From Spirochaetota bacterium (GTDB taxonomy: Bacteria; Spirochaetota; B62-G9; DRHN01): a DNA stretch of 55,662 nucleotides. This document shows positions 33,879-41,604 of the stretch, one piece after another. A program made the position numbers and the translations under genes. The notes under the pieces are model-generated. The model had not been told where the DNA came from. It ran no database searches and worked only from the letters and a program-made list of their open reading frames with translations. How positions within the stretch are numbered: position 1 is the stretch's first letter; every line of letters begins with the position of its first letter. The stretch is from contig JAFGTF010000142.1 of NCBI GenBank assembly GCA_016934265.1, positions 1-55,662 of the forward strand. The letters are read 5' to 3'.

Positions 33879-35054
33879 TCAGCTCATTGGGTATTTTATT
33901 ATAAAAAAATCTTTGACGAGGTCGTATACATAGAGATATGAATCCTCGGCAACGAAATACACGTATCTGCCGCCTGTCGCAAGAGGGGGCAGGATCGGAT
34001 AGCTGTTCTGAGAGAAGTACATCTCGTTCTGTATCCGAGAACGCTCCTCCTCCGTTATGGGCTCTTTGCCCTCCATCATATTCTCGAAAAGCATCTCCTT
34101 GAAGAGAGAGAAGGCCCTGTCCCGGTAGTTGAACAGAACGCTTCCGTCTGAAGGATCCACTGCAATGAAATCGGGAGTGAAGAGGTATAATCGGTCCGGC
34201 CCGCCGAAGTAATTATACGAAAAGTTCACTCCCTTGACGTACTGTACCCACCGTATTCCGCCGTCGTCTCGTGACAGCGAGAGCAGCTCGCCGTCGGCGA
34301 AGAACAGCATGATCTCCCGCTCGAAAACGAGGAAATCCCTTGTAATGTTCTTCCCGACATAACTGATCCAGCGGGGCTCGCCCGTTCGCACATCGAGCGC
34401 GTACATCGTTCTGTTCCACGCCCCGAAGTACAGCACGCCTCCGTTCAGTACCGGGGAGACGGTCACTATTCCTCCCGAGCGAAACACCCATTCGGGCTTC
34501 CTGCTCTCGATATTATATGCAACGATATTACCGCTCTTGTAGGATACGACGATAAGGTTTTCATGACGAACGAGATCGGTATAGATCTCGCCTCCTTGCG
34601 AGTAGGTATCGATAACATCCCCGCTGTTTCTGTCAATCACCTGAACGATCCCCTTCGCCGTGGGAAGCACGAGGTGACGATCTAAGACGAGAGGGCTCCC
34701 CCTGATCTCTTCTGCGGCGGACAGCTTCCAAAAGACCTCTCCTTTCTTCATGTCCACCGCATACAGGCGATTGTATATATCGAAGAGATACAGCGTGTCT
34801 TTTCCCCTCTCGAATGGGCGGGAAATATCTCCTCCGATAAAGAGACGCCATATGGGATTTGGTTGTGCGAGGGAAAAAATATAGACGTATCCGTTGTAGA
34901 CAAGAGGGACCAGAAGGTCGGTGTCCTCGTCTTGGTATTCGTTCAGTTTCTCGATCTCGAAAGCCGGAAACAGCTCCTCCTGTGCCCTGACGCCGGACCG
35001 GGCACAGAAGGTGCAAAGAAAGACGACGATATATAATGTGAAGGGTCTCTTCAT
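33879..35054 (-). CDS. exported PQQ-like beta-propeller protein
   Basis: The 391-residue protein has a signal peptide (MKRPFTLYIVVFLCTFC, cleavage near VRA/QEE) and PQQ/BamB-type propeller repeats: YLFDIYNRLYAVDMKKGEVFWKL, GIVQVIDRNSGDV, GNIVAYNIESRKPEWVF and RTMYALDVRTGEPRWIS. The fold is as in BamB or Tol-type scaffold proteins; no quinone-binding catalytic residues are recognisable, so a scaffold or peptidoglycan-contact role is more likely than dehydrogenase activity. ATG 35054 gives a proper signal peptide; ATG 35105 would overlap the FecR gene. It follows FecR by 32 bases. Confidence 0.83.
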   Translation of the reverse strand: MKRPFTLYIVVFLCTFCARSGVRAQEELFPAFEIEKLNEYQDEDTDLLVPLVYNGYVYIFSLAQPNPIWRLFIGGDISRPFERGKDTLYLFDIYNRLYAVDMKKGEVFWKLSAAEEIRGSPLVLDRHLVLPTAKGIVQVIDRNSGDVIDTYSQGGEIYTDLVRHENLIVVSYKSGNIVAYNIESRKPEWVFRSGGIVTVSPVLNGGVLYFGAWNRTMYALDVRTGEPRWISYVGKNITRDFLVFEREIMLFFADGELLSLSRDDGGIRWVQYVKGVNFSYNYFGGPDRLYLFTPDFIAVDPSDGSVLFNYRDRAFSLFKEMLFENMMEGKEPITEEERSRIQNEMYFSQNSYPILPPLATGGRYVYFVAEDSYLYVYDLVKDFFIIKYPMS

Positions 35055-35086
35055 GCTTAAGGCTGCGATACCTACCGGTATTTTCT

Positions 35087-36124
35087 TTAAAAGAGTGTCA
35101 AACACCCCTTCCGCTTTTCAGCGGTCTCTTCGAGTCGCTCCCTGTCCCCTTCCCTAAGATAGCTCTTTTCGATCCAGCCGTAGACCGCCTTTATCTTCTC
35201 GAATACCGCAGTAACCTCGTCGGACGGCTTTTCCATACCCGTATATATTCGTTCAGCCATATCGTACAGACCTATCGATGAGAGGGCAAGGAAACGGATA
35301 TTAATGATCGCGTGAAACGCGGTCTTTCCCTCCGCATTCGCCTCCTTCGCGTACTCGGAAGCCTGCGTTGTCTCACCCGACTCGACGCTCTCGTCCCGCT
35401 TCGTCATCAGCGCCTCCTTCTTACCGAGCGCCTCTTCCCGCACCTTTTCATACTCATTTATATCGTAGGAGAGTTCGTCGAACTTTTCCATCATACGTGT
35501 CAGAAGCATAAGCTCGTTGCCCTTTACCGCCTCCTCCGATAGTGTAAACCATTCGTCCCAATCTATCACCCGCTCCAAAACCCTGAACTTCTCCTTCGGT
35601 TCTTCGCCGAACCCGACCTCGGTTCCCTCACCCTCGATGAGTACGAGCTCGCTCGTTTTTCCCCGGACCGCGACGCTCCCTTCGGAAAGAAGCACCAGAG
35701 TCGACCCGTCGAATCCGGAGCCGACCTCGAACTCGGTCCCTCTGATTGCGAGGTTCACGGTCTGCGTTCTCACCTCAGGCTCCTCTACGGCCCCCTTGCC
35801 GAGCTTGAACTTCATTCTGCCGAGAAACAGCATCAATGTAGGTTTCTGTTTCTCGTTTTCAATGCGCTCCGAAAGGGTGAACTGGCTGTTTTCGAGAATG
35901 TGGATTTCTCCACCCTGCTCGAGCAGAACCGCCTCGCTTGCGATACCCGTTTTGACGATATCGCCCGTGCCGAGATTCATCCCGAGCTCGACTTCCTTCC
36001 ACTCGTCTTTGTAATGGCTGTAGGCGACCTCACCCGTTACCCAGTCCACGACAGCACTAGAAAGCGGTAGCGGGAGCACAAACAGGAGTAAAACCGTGAA
36101 GACCGCCCCGGTATACTTTTTCAT
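35087..36124 (-). CDS. exported FecR-domain protein with helical C-terminus
   Basis: The 345-residue protein has a signal peptide (TGAVFTVLLLFVLPLPLSSA) and a FecR domain at about residues 45-160: GMNLGTGDIVKTGIASEAVLLEQGGEIHI, SQFTLSE and TVNLAIRGTEFEVG are its motifs. Unlike classical FecR it has no cytoplasmic anti-sigma part and no TonB link; the C-terminal half is a charged helical, coiled-coil-like region. ATG 36124 has GGGGAGG 6 bases upstream. It is the first gene of the envelope/peptide operon and may act as its periplasmic sensor or anchor. No sigma factor gene is nearby. Confidence 0.83.
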   Translation of the reverse strand: MKKYTGAVFTVLLLFVLPLPLSSAVVDWVTGEVAYSHYKDEWKEVELGMNLGTGDIVKTGIASEAVLLEQGGEIHILENSQFTLSERIENEKQKPTLMLFLGRMKFKLGKGAVEEPEVRTQTVNLAIRGTEFEVGSGFDGSTLVLLSEGSVAVRGKTSELVLIEGEGTEVGFGEEPKEKFRVLERVIDWDEWFTLSEEAVKGNELMLLTRMMEKFDELSYDINEYEKVREEALGKKEALMTKRDESVESGETTQASEYAKEANAEGKTAFHAIINIRFLALSSIGLYDMAERIYTGMEKPSDEVTAVFEKIKAVYGWIEKSYLREGDRERLEETAEKRKGCLTLF

Positions 36125-36345
36125 GAAAGACCTCCCCTTTATGAGCTTATGTTCTAGACTATTTCACCGGCACCTCTCCGCTTCGATGAAACACGGTAAA
36201 AAAGGCCCGTTGCCCGTATTCCTAACGACATCATTACAATATATCGACAATTTACAGCCGCATGCCGAAATTACCGAAGCTCCACACACGGTCTTTGCGC
36301 CGTACCTCGTGCGGCACGGACCCTCCCTGTTTAAGGAAAATATTC
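36125..36345. other. 221-base gap upstream of the FecR operon
   Basis: No gene is supported. A hairpin GCCGTAC/GTGCGGC with one wobble pair (about 36300-36316) lies about 180 bases upstream of the FecR start. The region should contain the operon promoter, but no -35/-10 pair stands out; a TATATT on the minus strand near 36240 is the best -10 candidate. Confidence 0.35.
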
Positions 36346-36630
36346 CTATTTCCCCTCTTTCATCCGTTCCATCTCCTTCTCGGCGAGTCTCTTTTCCAGC
36401 GATTTCAGCTTTCCCGCCTTCAGGCCCCATGCACTCAAAAAGTGAAAGAAAACGCCGATCCCCCACCCGAGCGCCGGCCATAACCACCACTGGTATCCCG
36501 AGTAGGTGAGGTTGTTGATGACGGCAAGAAACAAGATCACCGCACCGTAGATAATGAGATGACGGATGAAGTCGACCTTTTCCTTTGCTGCCTTTTTCGC
36601 CGCCTCGACCGTTTCGTCCTTTTGTGCCAT
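36346..36630 (-). CDS. 2TM domain protein
   Basis: The 94-residue protein has a charged N-terminal helix, two transmembrane helices separated by the conserved YSGYQWWLWPALGWGIG segment and a charged C-terminal helix ending KRLAEKEMERMKEGK, which fits the 2TM domain family of unknown function. GGAGG lies 7 bases before ATG 36630. Downstream of the GIN-domain gene by 41 bases, it is probably co-transcribed with it. Confidence 0.82.
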   Translation of the reverse strand: MAQKDETVEAAKKAAKEKVDFIRHLIIYGAVILFLAVINNLTYSGYQWWLWPALGWGIGVFFHFLSAWGLKAGKLKSLEKRLAEKEMERMKEGK

Positions 36631-36671
36631 TACTATTCCTCCTAAACGCAGGATATCTCCTGCGATCTTTA

Positions 36672-37880
36672 TTATCTCTTCTCCAAAGAGCCTGCCACAC
36701 TGAGATATTCCACCGTGACGACCGGTTCACCGCTGTATCTGACCACGCCTGTGCCGGAAATATCCACCGTGAGGTTTTCGAGCACGGTAACCGTACATTC
36801 TCCGGCCCCGCTTATCCCCACTCTGGCGTTGTGTGAAACGAGGTCGTTCGCATCGAGCTCACCCGCGCCTCGGATGTCGATATCGTGCTCTTTCGTCTTT
36901 CCGCCGAGGCGGACCTCCCCGGTTCCGGAAATTCTGGTACGTACCAAACCGGCATCAACCTCGAGATCGACACTTCCGGTTCCTCCGAGACGAATCAAAA
37001 GCTCATCGGCCCGGATCGTCTCTTTACCAGTCACCTCCCCCATTCCGGATACCGATATCTCCCGCAGATCCGTCACGACTATATCGTATTCTGCGGATGA
37101 CTCGTCCATGATCCACTTCTCAGACCAGATCGTAAGCGTTCCGTCTTTCACTTCGGTCTTCAGCATATCCATCACATTGTCGTCGGCCTTTACTGTAACC
37201 GAGTTCTCCCCCCCCTGGCCCAGAATAACCCTGCCGTTTCCCTTGAACACTATCGAGTGGAAAAAAGAAAGATCCCGCCGCTCTTGAATCTTGTTTCCCG
37301 ATCCCATGATGCCGGAAAAGCCGAACAAGAGCGAAATCTCCCCGTTCAGGCCGCTCAGGGTGCCGTTTGTAATCCCAGGTACACGATCGGCACCCGCAGC
37401 CAGCCTGTACGAGACGCCCGCGTCTATCTTGAAGAACTTCGCGACGTTGAGCTCGATACCGACTCCGGGCTCGAACGCGAAAAACGACTCCGAGCCGACA
37501 CCTGGAAGCTCGACGCCGCCGAACCCTACAAGCGACCGAAAAACGAGATGAAAGAGGTCGTCCGGGTTGAGCTTGTACTCCAGCTCCAGGCCTCCGTAGC
37601 CCATTTTAAGCCCCGTGCCGGAAAGGTACACATCGCTGATTAGCGCATACCCCCCTCCACCGATCGAGACGGTCCTGTTTATCACAAAGCCGCCTCGGTA
37701 TCCCACGAACGCGGCAAGGCTCGAGTTCAACGCGCCCATTCTGAAGACGGGCCCGCCGTAAAAACCGCTCTCTTTGACAATACCTGTAAGCAGTGTCTCT
37801 TCGTCGGCGTATACCGTTCCACAGGACACTAAAAGCACAAAAAGAAGAATGTAGAATACTAACCGCACCTCTCTCTTCAA
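36672..37880 (-). CDS. barrel-like exported domain fused to GIN (DUF2807) adhesin-type domain
   Basis: The 402-residue protein has a signal (VFYILLFVLLVSCGTVYA, with a possible lipobox LVSC), a glycine-rich beta domain (about residues 25-205) homologous to the next gene upstream, and a C-terminal DUF2807/GIN domain with repeating IRADELLIRLGGTGSVDLEVDA and ISGAGECTVTVLENLTVDIS strands that form a beta helix. It is probably an outer-surface or periplasmic protein. The start is TTG at 37880, with GGAGG 6 bases upstream. Its neighbour at 37981 is a paralogue lacking the GIN domain, so a duplication plus domain fusion or loss took place. Confidence 0.78.
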   Translation of the reverse strand: MKREVRLVFYILLFVLLVSCGTVYADEETLLTGIVKESGFYGGPVFRMGALNSSLAAFVGYRGGFVINRTVSIGGGGYALISDVYLSGTGLKMGYGGLELEYKLNPDDLFHLVFRSLVGFGGVELPGVGSESFFAFEPGVGIELNVAKFFKIDAGVSYRLAAGADRVPGITNGTLSGLNGEISLLFGFSGIMGSGNKIQERRDLSFFHSIVFKGNGRVILGQGGENSVTVKADDNVMDMLKTEVKDGTLTIWSEKWIMDESSAEYDIVVTDLREISVSGMGEVTGKETIRADELLIRLGGTGSVDLEVDAGLVRTRISGTGEVRLGGKTKEHDIDIRGAGELDANDLVSHNARVGISGAGECTVTVLENLTVDISGTGVVRYSGEPVVTVEYLSVAGSLEKR

Positions 37881-37980
37881 AAGAGACCTCCGTAACCGGC
37901 GGGCTTTTACAAAACCGTTTCAAGAACGGCTTTCTACTCCATTCCTCCGGTATTCGGTGATATACAAGCCCAGCGCTCTT

Positions 37981-38538
37981 CTAAAAGGAGCCGAACTTGA
38001 ATACGAGCAATCCGGACAGTCCGCTCAGTGACGCATCGCTGACACCAGAAGCCGTTACTCCGGTGACGAACCGGTAGCTTACGCCCGCGGCTATTCGGAA
38101 GAAACGGGAGATATTGAGCACGACGGTCGCCTCCGGTTCCAGGACGAACACCTCGTCCGAGCCGGCCGCATCATCTTCGAAGGCAACCCCGCCGAACCCG
38201 ATCAGCGAGTGGAGGGTAAAATGCAGCAGCGAATCGGAAAAAAAGACGTACCCGAGCTCCAGGCCGCCGTACCCGAAACCAAGCTTCTTAGAAGATACGA
38301 AAATGTCGTTCGCGAGGCCGTACCCTCCGCCGCCGATGATGAAGGAATGGTTGATGATCCAGCCGCCCCTTCCTCCCATGAACAGACTGAGCTCGTTATT
38401 GACTCCGGAGAGCTTGATAACCGGACCTCCGTATCCGCCGCTTTCCAACTCGCCGCTTATCAGTGTCTGTTCCTGCGCACCTGCGATACAGGGAACCGCC
38501 GCAACGATGAGTACGGCAACGATGAGTGTTTTTTTCAT
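37981..38538 (-). CDS. exported glycine-rich beta-barrel-like protein, paralogue of the adjacent gene
   Basis: The 185-residue protein has a signal peptide (TLIVAVLIVAAVPCIAGAQEQ) and alternating hydrophobic beta strands with GGYGGPVIKLSGVNNELSLF, GGRGGWIINHSFIIGGGGYG and GYGGLELGYVFF. The same phrases recur in the first 205 residues of the GIN-domain protein. Length and strand pattern suggest a small outer-membrane or surface beta structure. I do not recognise a named family. GAGGG lies 6 bases before ATG 38538. The 220 bases upstream are AT-rich, with promoters toward both sides likely. Confidence 0.75.
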   Translation of the reverse strand: MKKTLIVAVLIVAAVPCIAGAQEQTLISGELESGGYGGPVIKLSGVNNELSLFMGGRGGWIINHSFIIGGGGYGLANDIFVSSKKLGFGYGGLELGYVFFSDSLLHFTLHSLIGFGGVAFEDDAAGSDEVFVLEPEATVVLNISRFFRIAAGVSYRFVTGVTASGVSDASLSGLSGLLVFKFGSF

Positions 38539-38758
38539 TTCGGCCCTCCGGGTTTTCTACCATGATATATCAGAATATACTACGAAATATTCCGTCGACA
38601 AACCGTATATAAATAGAAGCAAATAACCGCTACGGGTACGTACTTCTCATAGAAACGAAACAAGACCTTCGGATTTCGTGTTCAATCATAATACTCCCGG
38701 CTAAGAAAAAATGTCCATAAGCCGAAATTTAAAGTATGAAAACCAAAGGGAGGGAATC

Positions 38759-38974
38759 ATGGCGGTAACATACACTCTCTACTGTACGGCGTGTTATAAA
38801 AAACTAGTAGAATCCCGTGACGACCCGCCGCTTTTTGTCCGGCCCTATGAAAACTACTTCGTCTGCTCATGCTGTTCTGCCGAGACGGACAGGGGGTTTG
38901 CGGTCGGCGATGACGCGCGCGGTCCGAGCACGGACGCCAAAATGGCTGCCGGGATCAGGGCGAACGCCGTCTGA
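38759..38974 (+). CDS. small protein with zinc-ribbon-like CxxC pairs
   Basis: The 71-residue protein has CTAC (about residues 9-12) and CSCC (about 35-38), spaced like a rubredoxin-type zinc ribbon; the rest is polar with no membrane segment. GGGAGGG lies just before ATG 38759, a strong ribosome site that decides the start over an earlier ATG at 38711. No family is recognised; it could bind zinc or iron. It is monocistronic and divergent from the barrel-like genes. Confidence 0.6.
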   Translation: MAVTYTLYCTACYKKLVESRDDPPLFVRPYENYFVCSCCSAETDRGFAVGDDARGPSTDAKMAAGIRANAV

Positions 38975-39007
38975 TCCGTTACTGGGAGAAGAGTTACGGC
39001 AACCGTT

Positions 39008-39313
39008 TCAGGGTCCGGTCGCCTTAAGCTCCTCGCTGATCTGTTCGCGCAGCGCCCGGATCGCCTTCTTTTCCGATTCCGCAAGCGAAATAACCTGATC
39101 GTTGAAGAGGTTCAACAGGTCGGAGAAGGTCATTTCCCCTGTGAATTCCCGGTTCTTCCACATACCGAAGAGCGCGATACATACCAGCTCCATCATCGCG
39201 CAGGACAGCTCCTCGAACTCCTCCATCCCGACCGATCCGGCCGCACGCTCCGATATGGTCTTCACCGCCCGCATCAGCCCCTTCATTACTCCGTTCTTGT
39301 CATTGCACTCCAT
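39008..39313 (-). CDS. hypothetical helical protein
   Basis: The 101-residue protein is predicted helical, with a methionine- and glutamate-rich middle (MEEFEELSCAMMELVCIALF) and a charged C-terminal helix. It has no signal peptide; one weakly hydrophobic helix (ELVCIALFGMW) is present. AAGGAG lies 7 bases before ATG 39313, supporting translation. I do not recognise the family. It converges with the zinc-ribbon gene 33 bases away. Confidence 0.6.
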   Translation of the reverse strand: MECNDKNGVMKGLMRAVKTISERAAGSVGMEEFEELSCAMMELVCIALFGMWKNREFTGEMTFSDLLNLFNDQVISLAESEKKAIRALREQISEELKATGP

Positions 39314-39644
39314 GAATCCGCTCCTTGTTCCCGATACGTTCCGACCCGAAAGAAATCGGACATCATCCCCTCACAAGACACGACCGCAGACGGGAAAACC
39401 CCTTCCGACAGCAATCGTATCCGGGTTGTATGGACACACCGTCTACGAGTTGTCCCCCTTGCAGTGAAGCAGGTCCATTTGCATACAAAACCATTGTACG
39501 GATGGTTTTTTAAAAAACCCGCCCCTTATTGCGCTCCTCTTTTCGCCCTGATCGATACTCCGTATCCGTTGCGTGAAAAACCGGAATATCTTCATCCGGG
39601 CAAAAAGGACTCCCCGCCCGTTGCATTGAAGTCGACCGGACGAA
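39314..39644. other. 331-base gap downstream of the Mth938-like gene
   Basis: No gene is supported on either strand. It contains overlapping hairpin/palindrome structures at 39487-39519 that probably terminate the acetamidase/Mth938 operon, and the promoter region of the helical hypothetical gene. Confidence 0.5.
39487..39519 (-). terminator. candidate terminator with two mutually exclusive hairpins
   Basis: AAAACCAT (39487-39494) pairs with ATGGTTTT (39502-39509) around a 7-base loop, and GGTTTTTTAAAAAACC (39504-39519) is a perfect 16-bp palindrome sharing the second arm. Both cannot form at once. On the minus strand it lies 126 bases after the Mth938-like stop; T-runs occur in both directions. 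Confidence 0.5.
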
Positions 39645-39983
39645 TCAGCAGGTCAAATGAAGGGCCGCCACCGCACGCGTACCGGGCGGCGCCTCGTTAA
39701 ACAGCCGGACGGCCCGGGGTGTACGCGCGACGACGAGCTCTATCCCCGAAGCCCGTATCGCGGATGCGACCTCCTCGGGAACCTTCATCAAACCGAACTT
39801 CCCCGTGCCGACGATGAGCAGTCGGGGCCGGTATTCAAGGATCTCTTGTATGTCGTCTTTCGAGAGCTCATGCCCCTTCTTCCTCCACCATCCGTCTTTT
39901 GTCTCTTCCGGGTAGATGATGACGTCCGATGTATATACTTTCCGGTCCACGGCCACCATGCCGAATCCGTACGAGGTTATCAA
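39645..39983 (-). CDS. Mth938-like domain protein
   Basis: The 112-residue protein matches the Mth938-like family (fold resembling a small Rossmann domain): MITSYGFGMVAV, DVIIYPEETKDGWWRKKGHELS, RLLIVGTGKFGLMKVP and the C-terminal AVAALHLTC are family hallmarks. Function is unknown; relatives occur as assembly factors of mitochondrial complex I (NDUFAF3). The start is TTG at 39983, deduced from alignment with the family N-terminus; GGGGGGG lies 2 bases before. It begins 38 bases after the acetamidase stop, so co-transcription is likely. Confidence 0.82.
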   Translation of the reverse strand: MITSYGFGMVAVDRKVYTSDVIIYPEETKDGWWRKKGHELSKDDIQEILEYRPRLLIVGTGKFGLMKVPEEVASAIRASGIELVVARTPRAVRLFNEAPPGTRAVAALHLTC

Positions 39984-40021
39984 AGCCCCCCCTTGGGAAA
40001 AATCTGCTCGCGGTACAGCTA

Positions 40022-40990
40022 TTACCCCGAGCCGAGAAACCGCTTCGGATATTCTGCGCCGACGGTATACGAAAGTCCGGGTGTTTTCAGCATCTGGTAC
40101 ACGTGCACGCGAAAGTGCGGGTTCGCAGAGATCAGTATATACGCGTCTCTCTGGCTCACGCGGTACTCGTCTATCATCCATTCCATGAGATACACGACCG
40201 CCCTTTTAACGGCTTCCTCGAGCGGTTTGTCCGAACAGAGCGCGATAATCGAATCATCCTTGACGATCCGTGCATACGGTATATGCACACCTTTCAATAC
40301 TCTGCAGCTGAGAGTCACTTCCGCACGCACTTCGTCCGCCGTCCCCATCCATTCCGTATCCCCCTGGCTCGCATGGACATCCCCCATGTAGAGTAGTGCG
40401 CCGTCGTGGAAACAGGGTAAAAGGAGCTTGCTCCCCTGTGCGATATCCCTGCAGTCCCAGTTCCCGAATGAAGGTCCCTGCCCGTAGACACTGGAGTGCA
40501 GCTCGTAATCGGGGGGAATGCCGATGGTCCCGATGAATGGATGCAGGTCCCATGATATCGCGTCATCATAAACAGCCCTTCCGTCGCTCGTATCCCCGCT
40601 CGGACCCGGCTCGTGTCTTATGATCTTCGTGTATGCTTCGGATAGCTTAGGCCACCTCTTCGAATCAGACAGGGGACCGATCCCCGGATAGATACAGCAG
40701 GCCCCCTGTTCGTCGACGACTATCTTTTCTATAGTCACTTCGAGAGTGTCTCCCCTCGACGCTTTTTCCACATACACGGGCCCGCTCATCGGGTTGTGTC
40801 TTGGAGGAAATACTTCAGAGATCCCCCCTAAGCGCTCGTCCGTTGGAAGATCGCGCTCGGACCGGACGATTCCTGAGATGTTGTCTTCCGTTTCCACGAC
40901 GAACCGCTCCCCTTCACGTACGCGCAGCAGCGGCTTTTTCGTCGGATCGAATACGAAGCTCTTAATCATTTCCCTCGATATATGCTCCAT
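40022..40990 (-). CDS. acetamidase/formamidase family protein
   Basis: The 322-residue protein matches FmdA/AmdA amidases: GDTLEVTIEKI near residue 95, HPFIGTIG, GNWDCRDIAQGSKLLLPCFHDGALLYMGDVHASQGD near residues 190-230 and EWMIDEYRVSQRDAY near the end are signature motifs. It should hydrolyse formamide, acetamide or other short amides to ammonia and acid. ATG 40990 has GGGGAGG 5 bases before it. A promoter candidate (41022-41051) lies upstream, facing the Rieske gene promoter. Formamide from a cyclic amide pathway could be its substrate, but the link is speculative. Confidence 0.87.
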   Translation of the reverse strand: MEHISREMIKSFVFDPTKKPLLRVREGERFVVETEDNISGIVRSERDLPTDERLGGISEVFPPRHNPMSGPVYVEKASRGDTLEVTIEKIVVDEQGACCIYPGIGPLSDSKRWPKLSEAYTKIIRHEPGPSGDTSDGRAVYDDAISWDLHPFIGTIGIPPDYELHSSVYGQGPSFGNWDCRDIAQGSKLLLPCFHDGALLYMGDVHASQGDTEWMGTADEVRAEVTLSCRVLKGVHIPYARIVKDDSIIALCSDKPLEEAVKRAVVYLMEWMIDEYRVSQRDAYILISANPHFRVHVYQMLKTPGLSYTVGAEYPKRFLGSG

Positions 40991-41021
40991 CATCGCCTCC
41001 CCGTTGTTTACACCCCATTCC

Positions 41022-41051
41022 ATTGTAGTATGAAGAAGCCCTATTACGCAA
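41022..41051 (-). promoter_or_regulatory. candidate promoter of the acetamidase gene
   Basis: On the minus strand TTGCGT (41046-41051) and TACAAT (41022-41027, 5/6) are 18 bases apart, with the -10 box 31 bases before the ATG at 40990. Confidence 0.4.
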
Positions 41052-41083
41052 CCGTGATATTGAAAAAGCCGCTGTCTGTATTC

Positions 41084-41111
41084 TTGACAATTCCGGGTGG
41101 CAGGATACAAT
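41084..41111 (+). promoter_or_regulatory. promoter of the Rieske gene
   Basis: TTGACA (41084-41089, perfect), a 16-base spacer and TACAAT (41106-41111). The transcript would begin near 41118, leaving a leader of about 28 bases that carries the GGGGGAGA ribosome site. Confidence 0.6.
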
Positions 41112-41145
41112 GTCGGTACGAGCGCTATATTGAGGGGGAGAGAAC

Positions 41146-41604
41146 ATGAAAGAAAGGAAAATTACCCGTCGCGAGCTCCTAGAACGCACCATCGCTTCAT
41201 GTGCGGCCTGTACGTTCGTTCCGTTCCTGCTGGCGAGCGGTGACGAAAGGATCGCCAAAGTTACCGATGCGGGAATCGAGGCAGGAACGATGACATTCGA
41301 CCTCACCGACCCGGCGTATTCTCCATTGAGGAAAACAGGCGGCGCGGTGTATGCCAATATCGAGGGGGAAAGCCAGCCGGTTATAATTCACCGTGTTTCG
41401 GAATCCGAGGTGGCGGTTTTTTCGTCCCGCTGTACCCATGCGGGCTGCAAGGTAGAACTGCCGAAAGCCGGGGAGGTCGTCTGCCACTGTCACAACTCGG
41501 TGTTCGACGGTGCGGGAAAAAGGCTTCGAGGACCCGCTTCAAGGGACCTGAAGCGGTTTGAGGCCCGGATACAGCAGGATTCGATCGTTGTAAACCTTTC
41601 GTAA
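41146..41604 (+). CDS. Tat-exported Rieske [2Fe-2S] protein
   Basis: The 152-residue protein begins with a twin-arginine signal (TRRELLER and a hydrophobic stretch to about residue 31) and has the full Rieske site: C96-T-H98, C101, then C113-H-C115-H116. Cys96/His98 and Cys113/His116 bind the cluster, while Cys101 and Cys115 form the stabilising disulfide typical of high-potential bc-type Rieske proteins. No cytochrome b or cytochrome c gene is nearby, which makes it an orphan. It may serve as a periplasmic electron carrier. GGGGGAGA lies 4 bases before ATG 41146. Confidence 0.86.
   Translation: MKERKITRRELLERTIASCAACTFVPFLLASGDERIAKVTDAGIEAGTMTFDLTDPAYSPLRKTGGAVYANIEGESQPVIIHRVSESEVAVFSSRCTHAGCKVELPKAGEVVCHCHNSVFDGAGKRLRGPASRDLKRFEARIQQDSIVVNLS

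Noticed and set aside
39645-40181. 178-residue version of the Mth938-like protein starting at 40181
   Set aside because: The extra N-terminus overlaps the acetamidase coding region and does not resemble the family, whose N-terminus aligns to the TTG at 39983.
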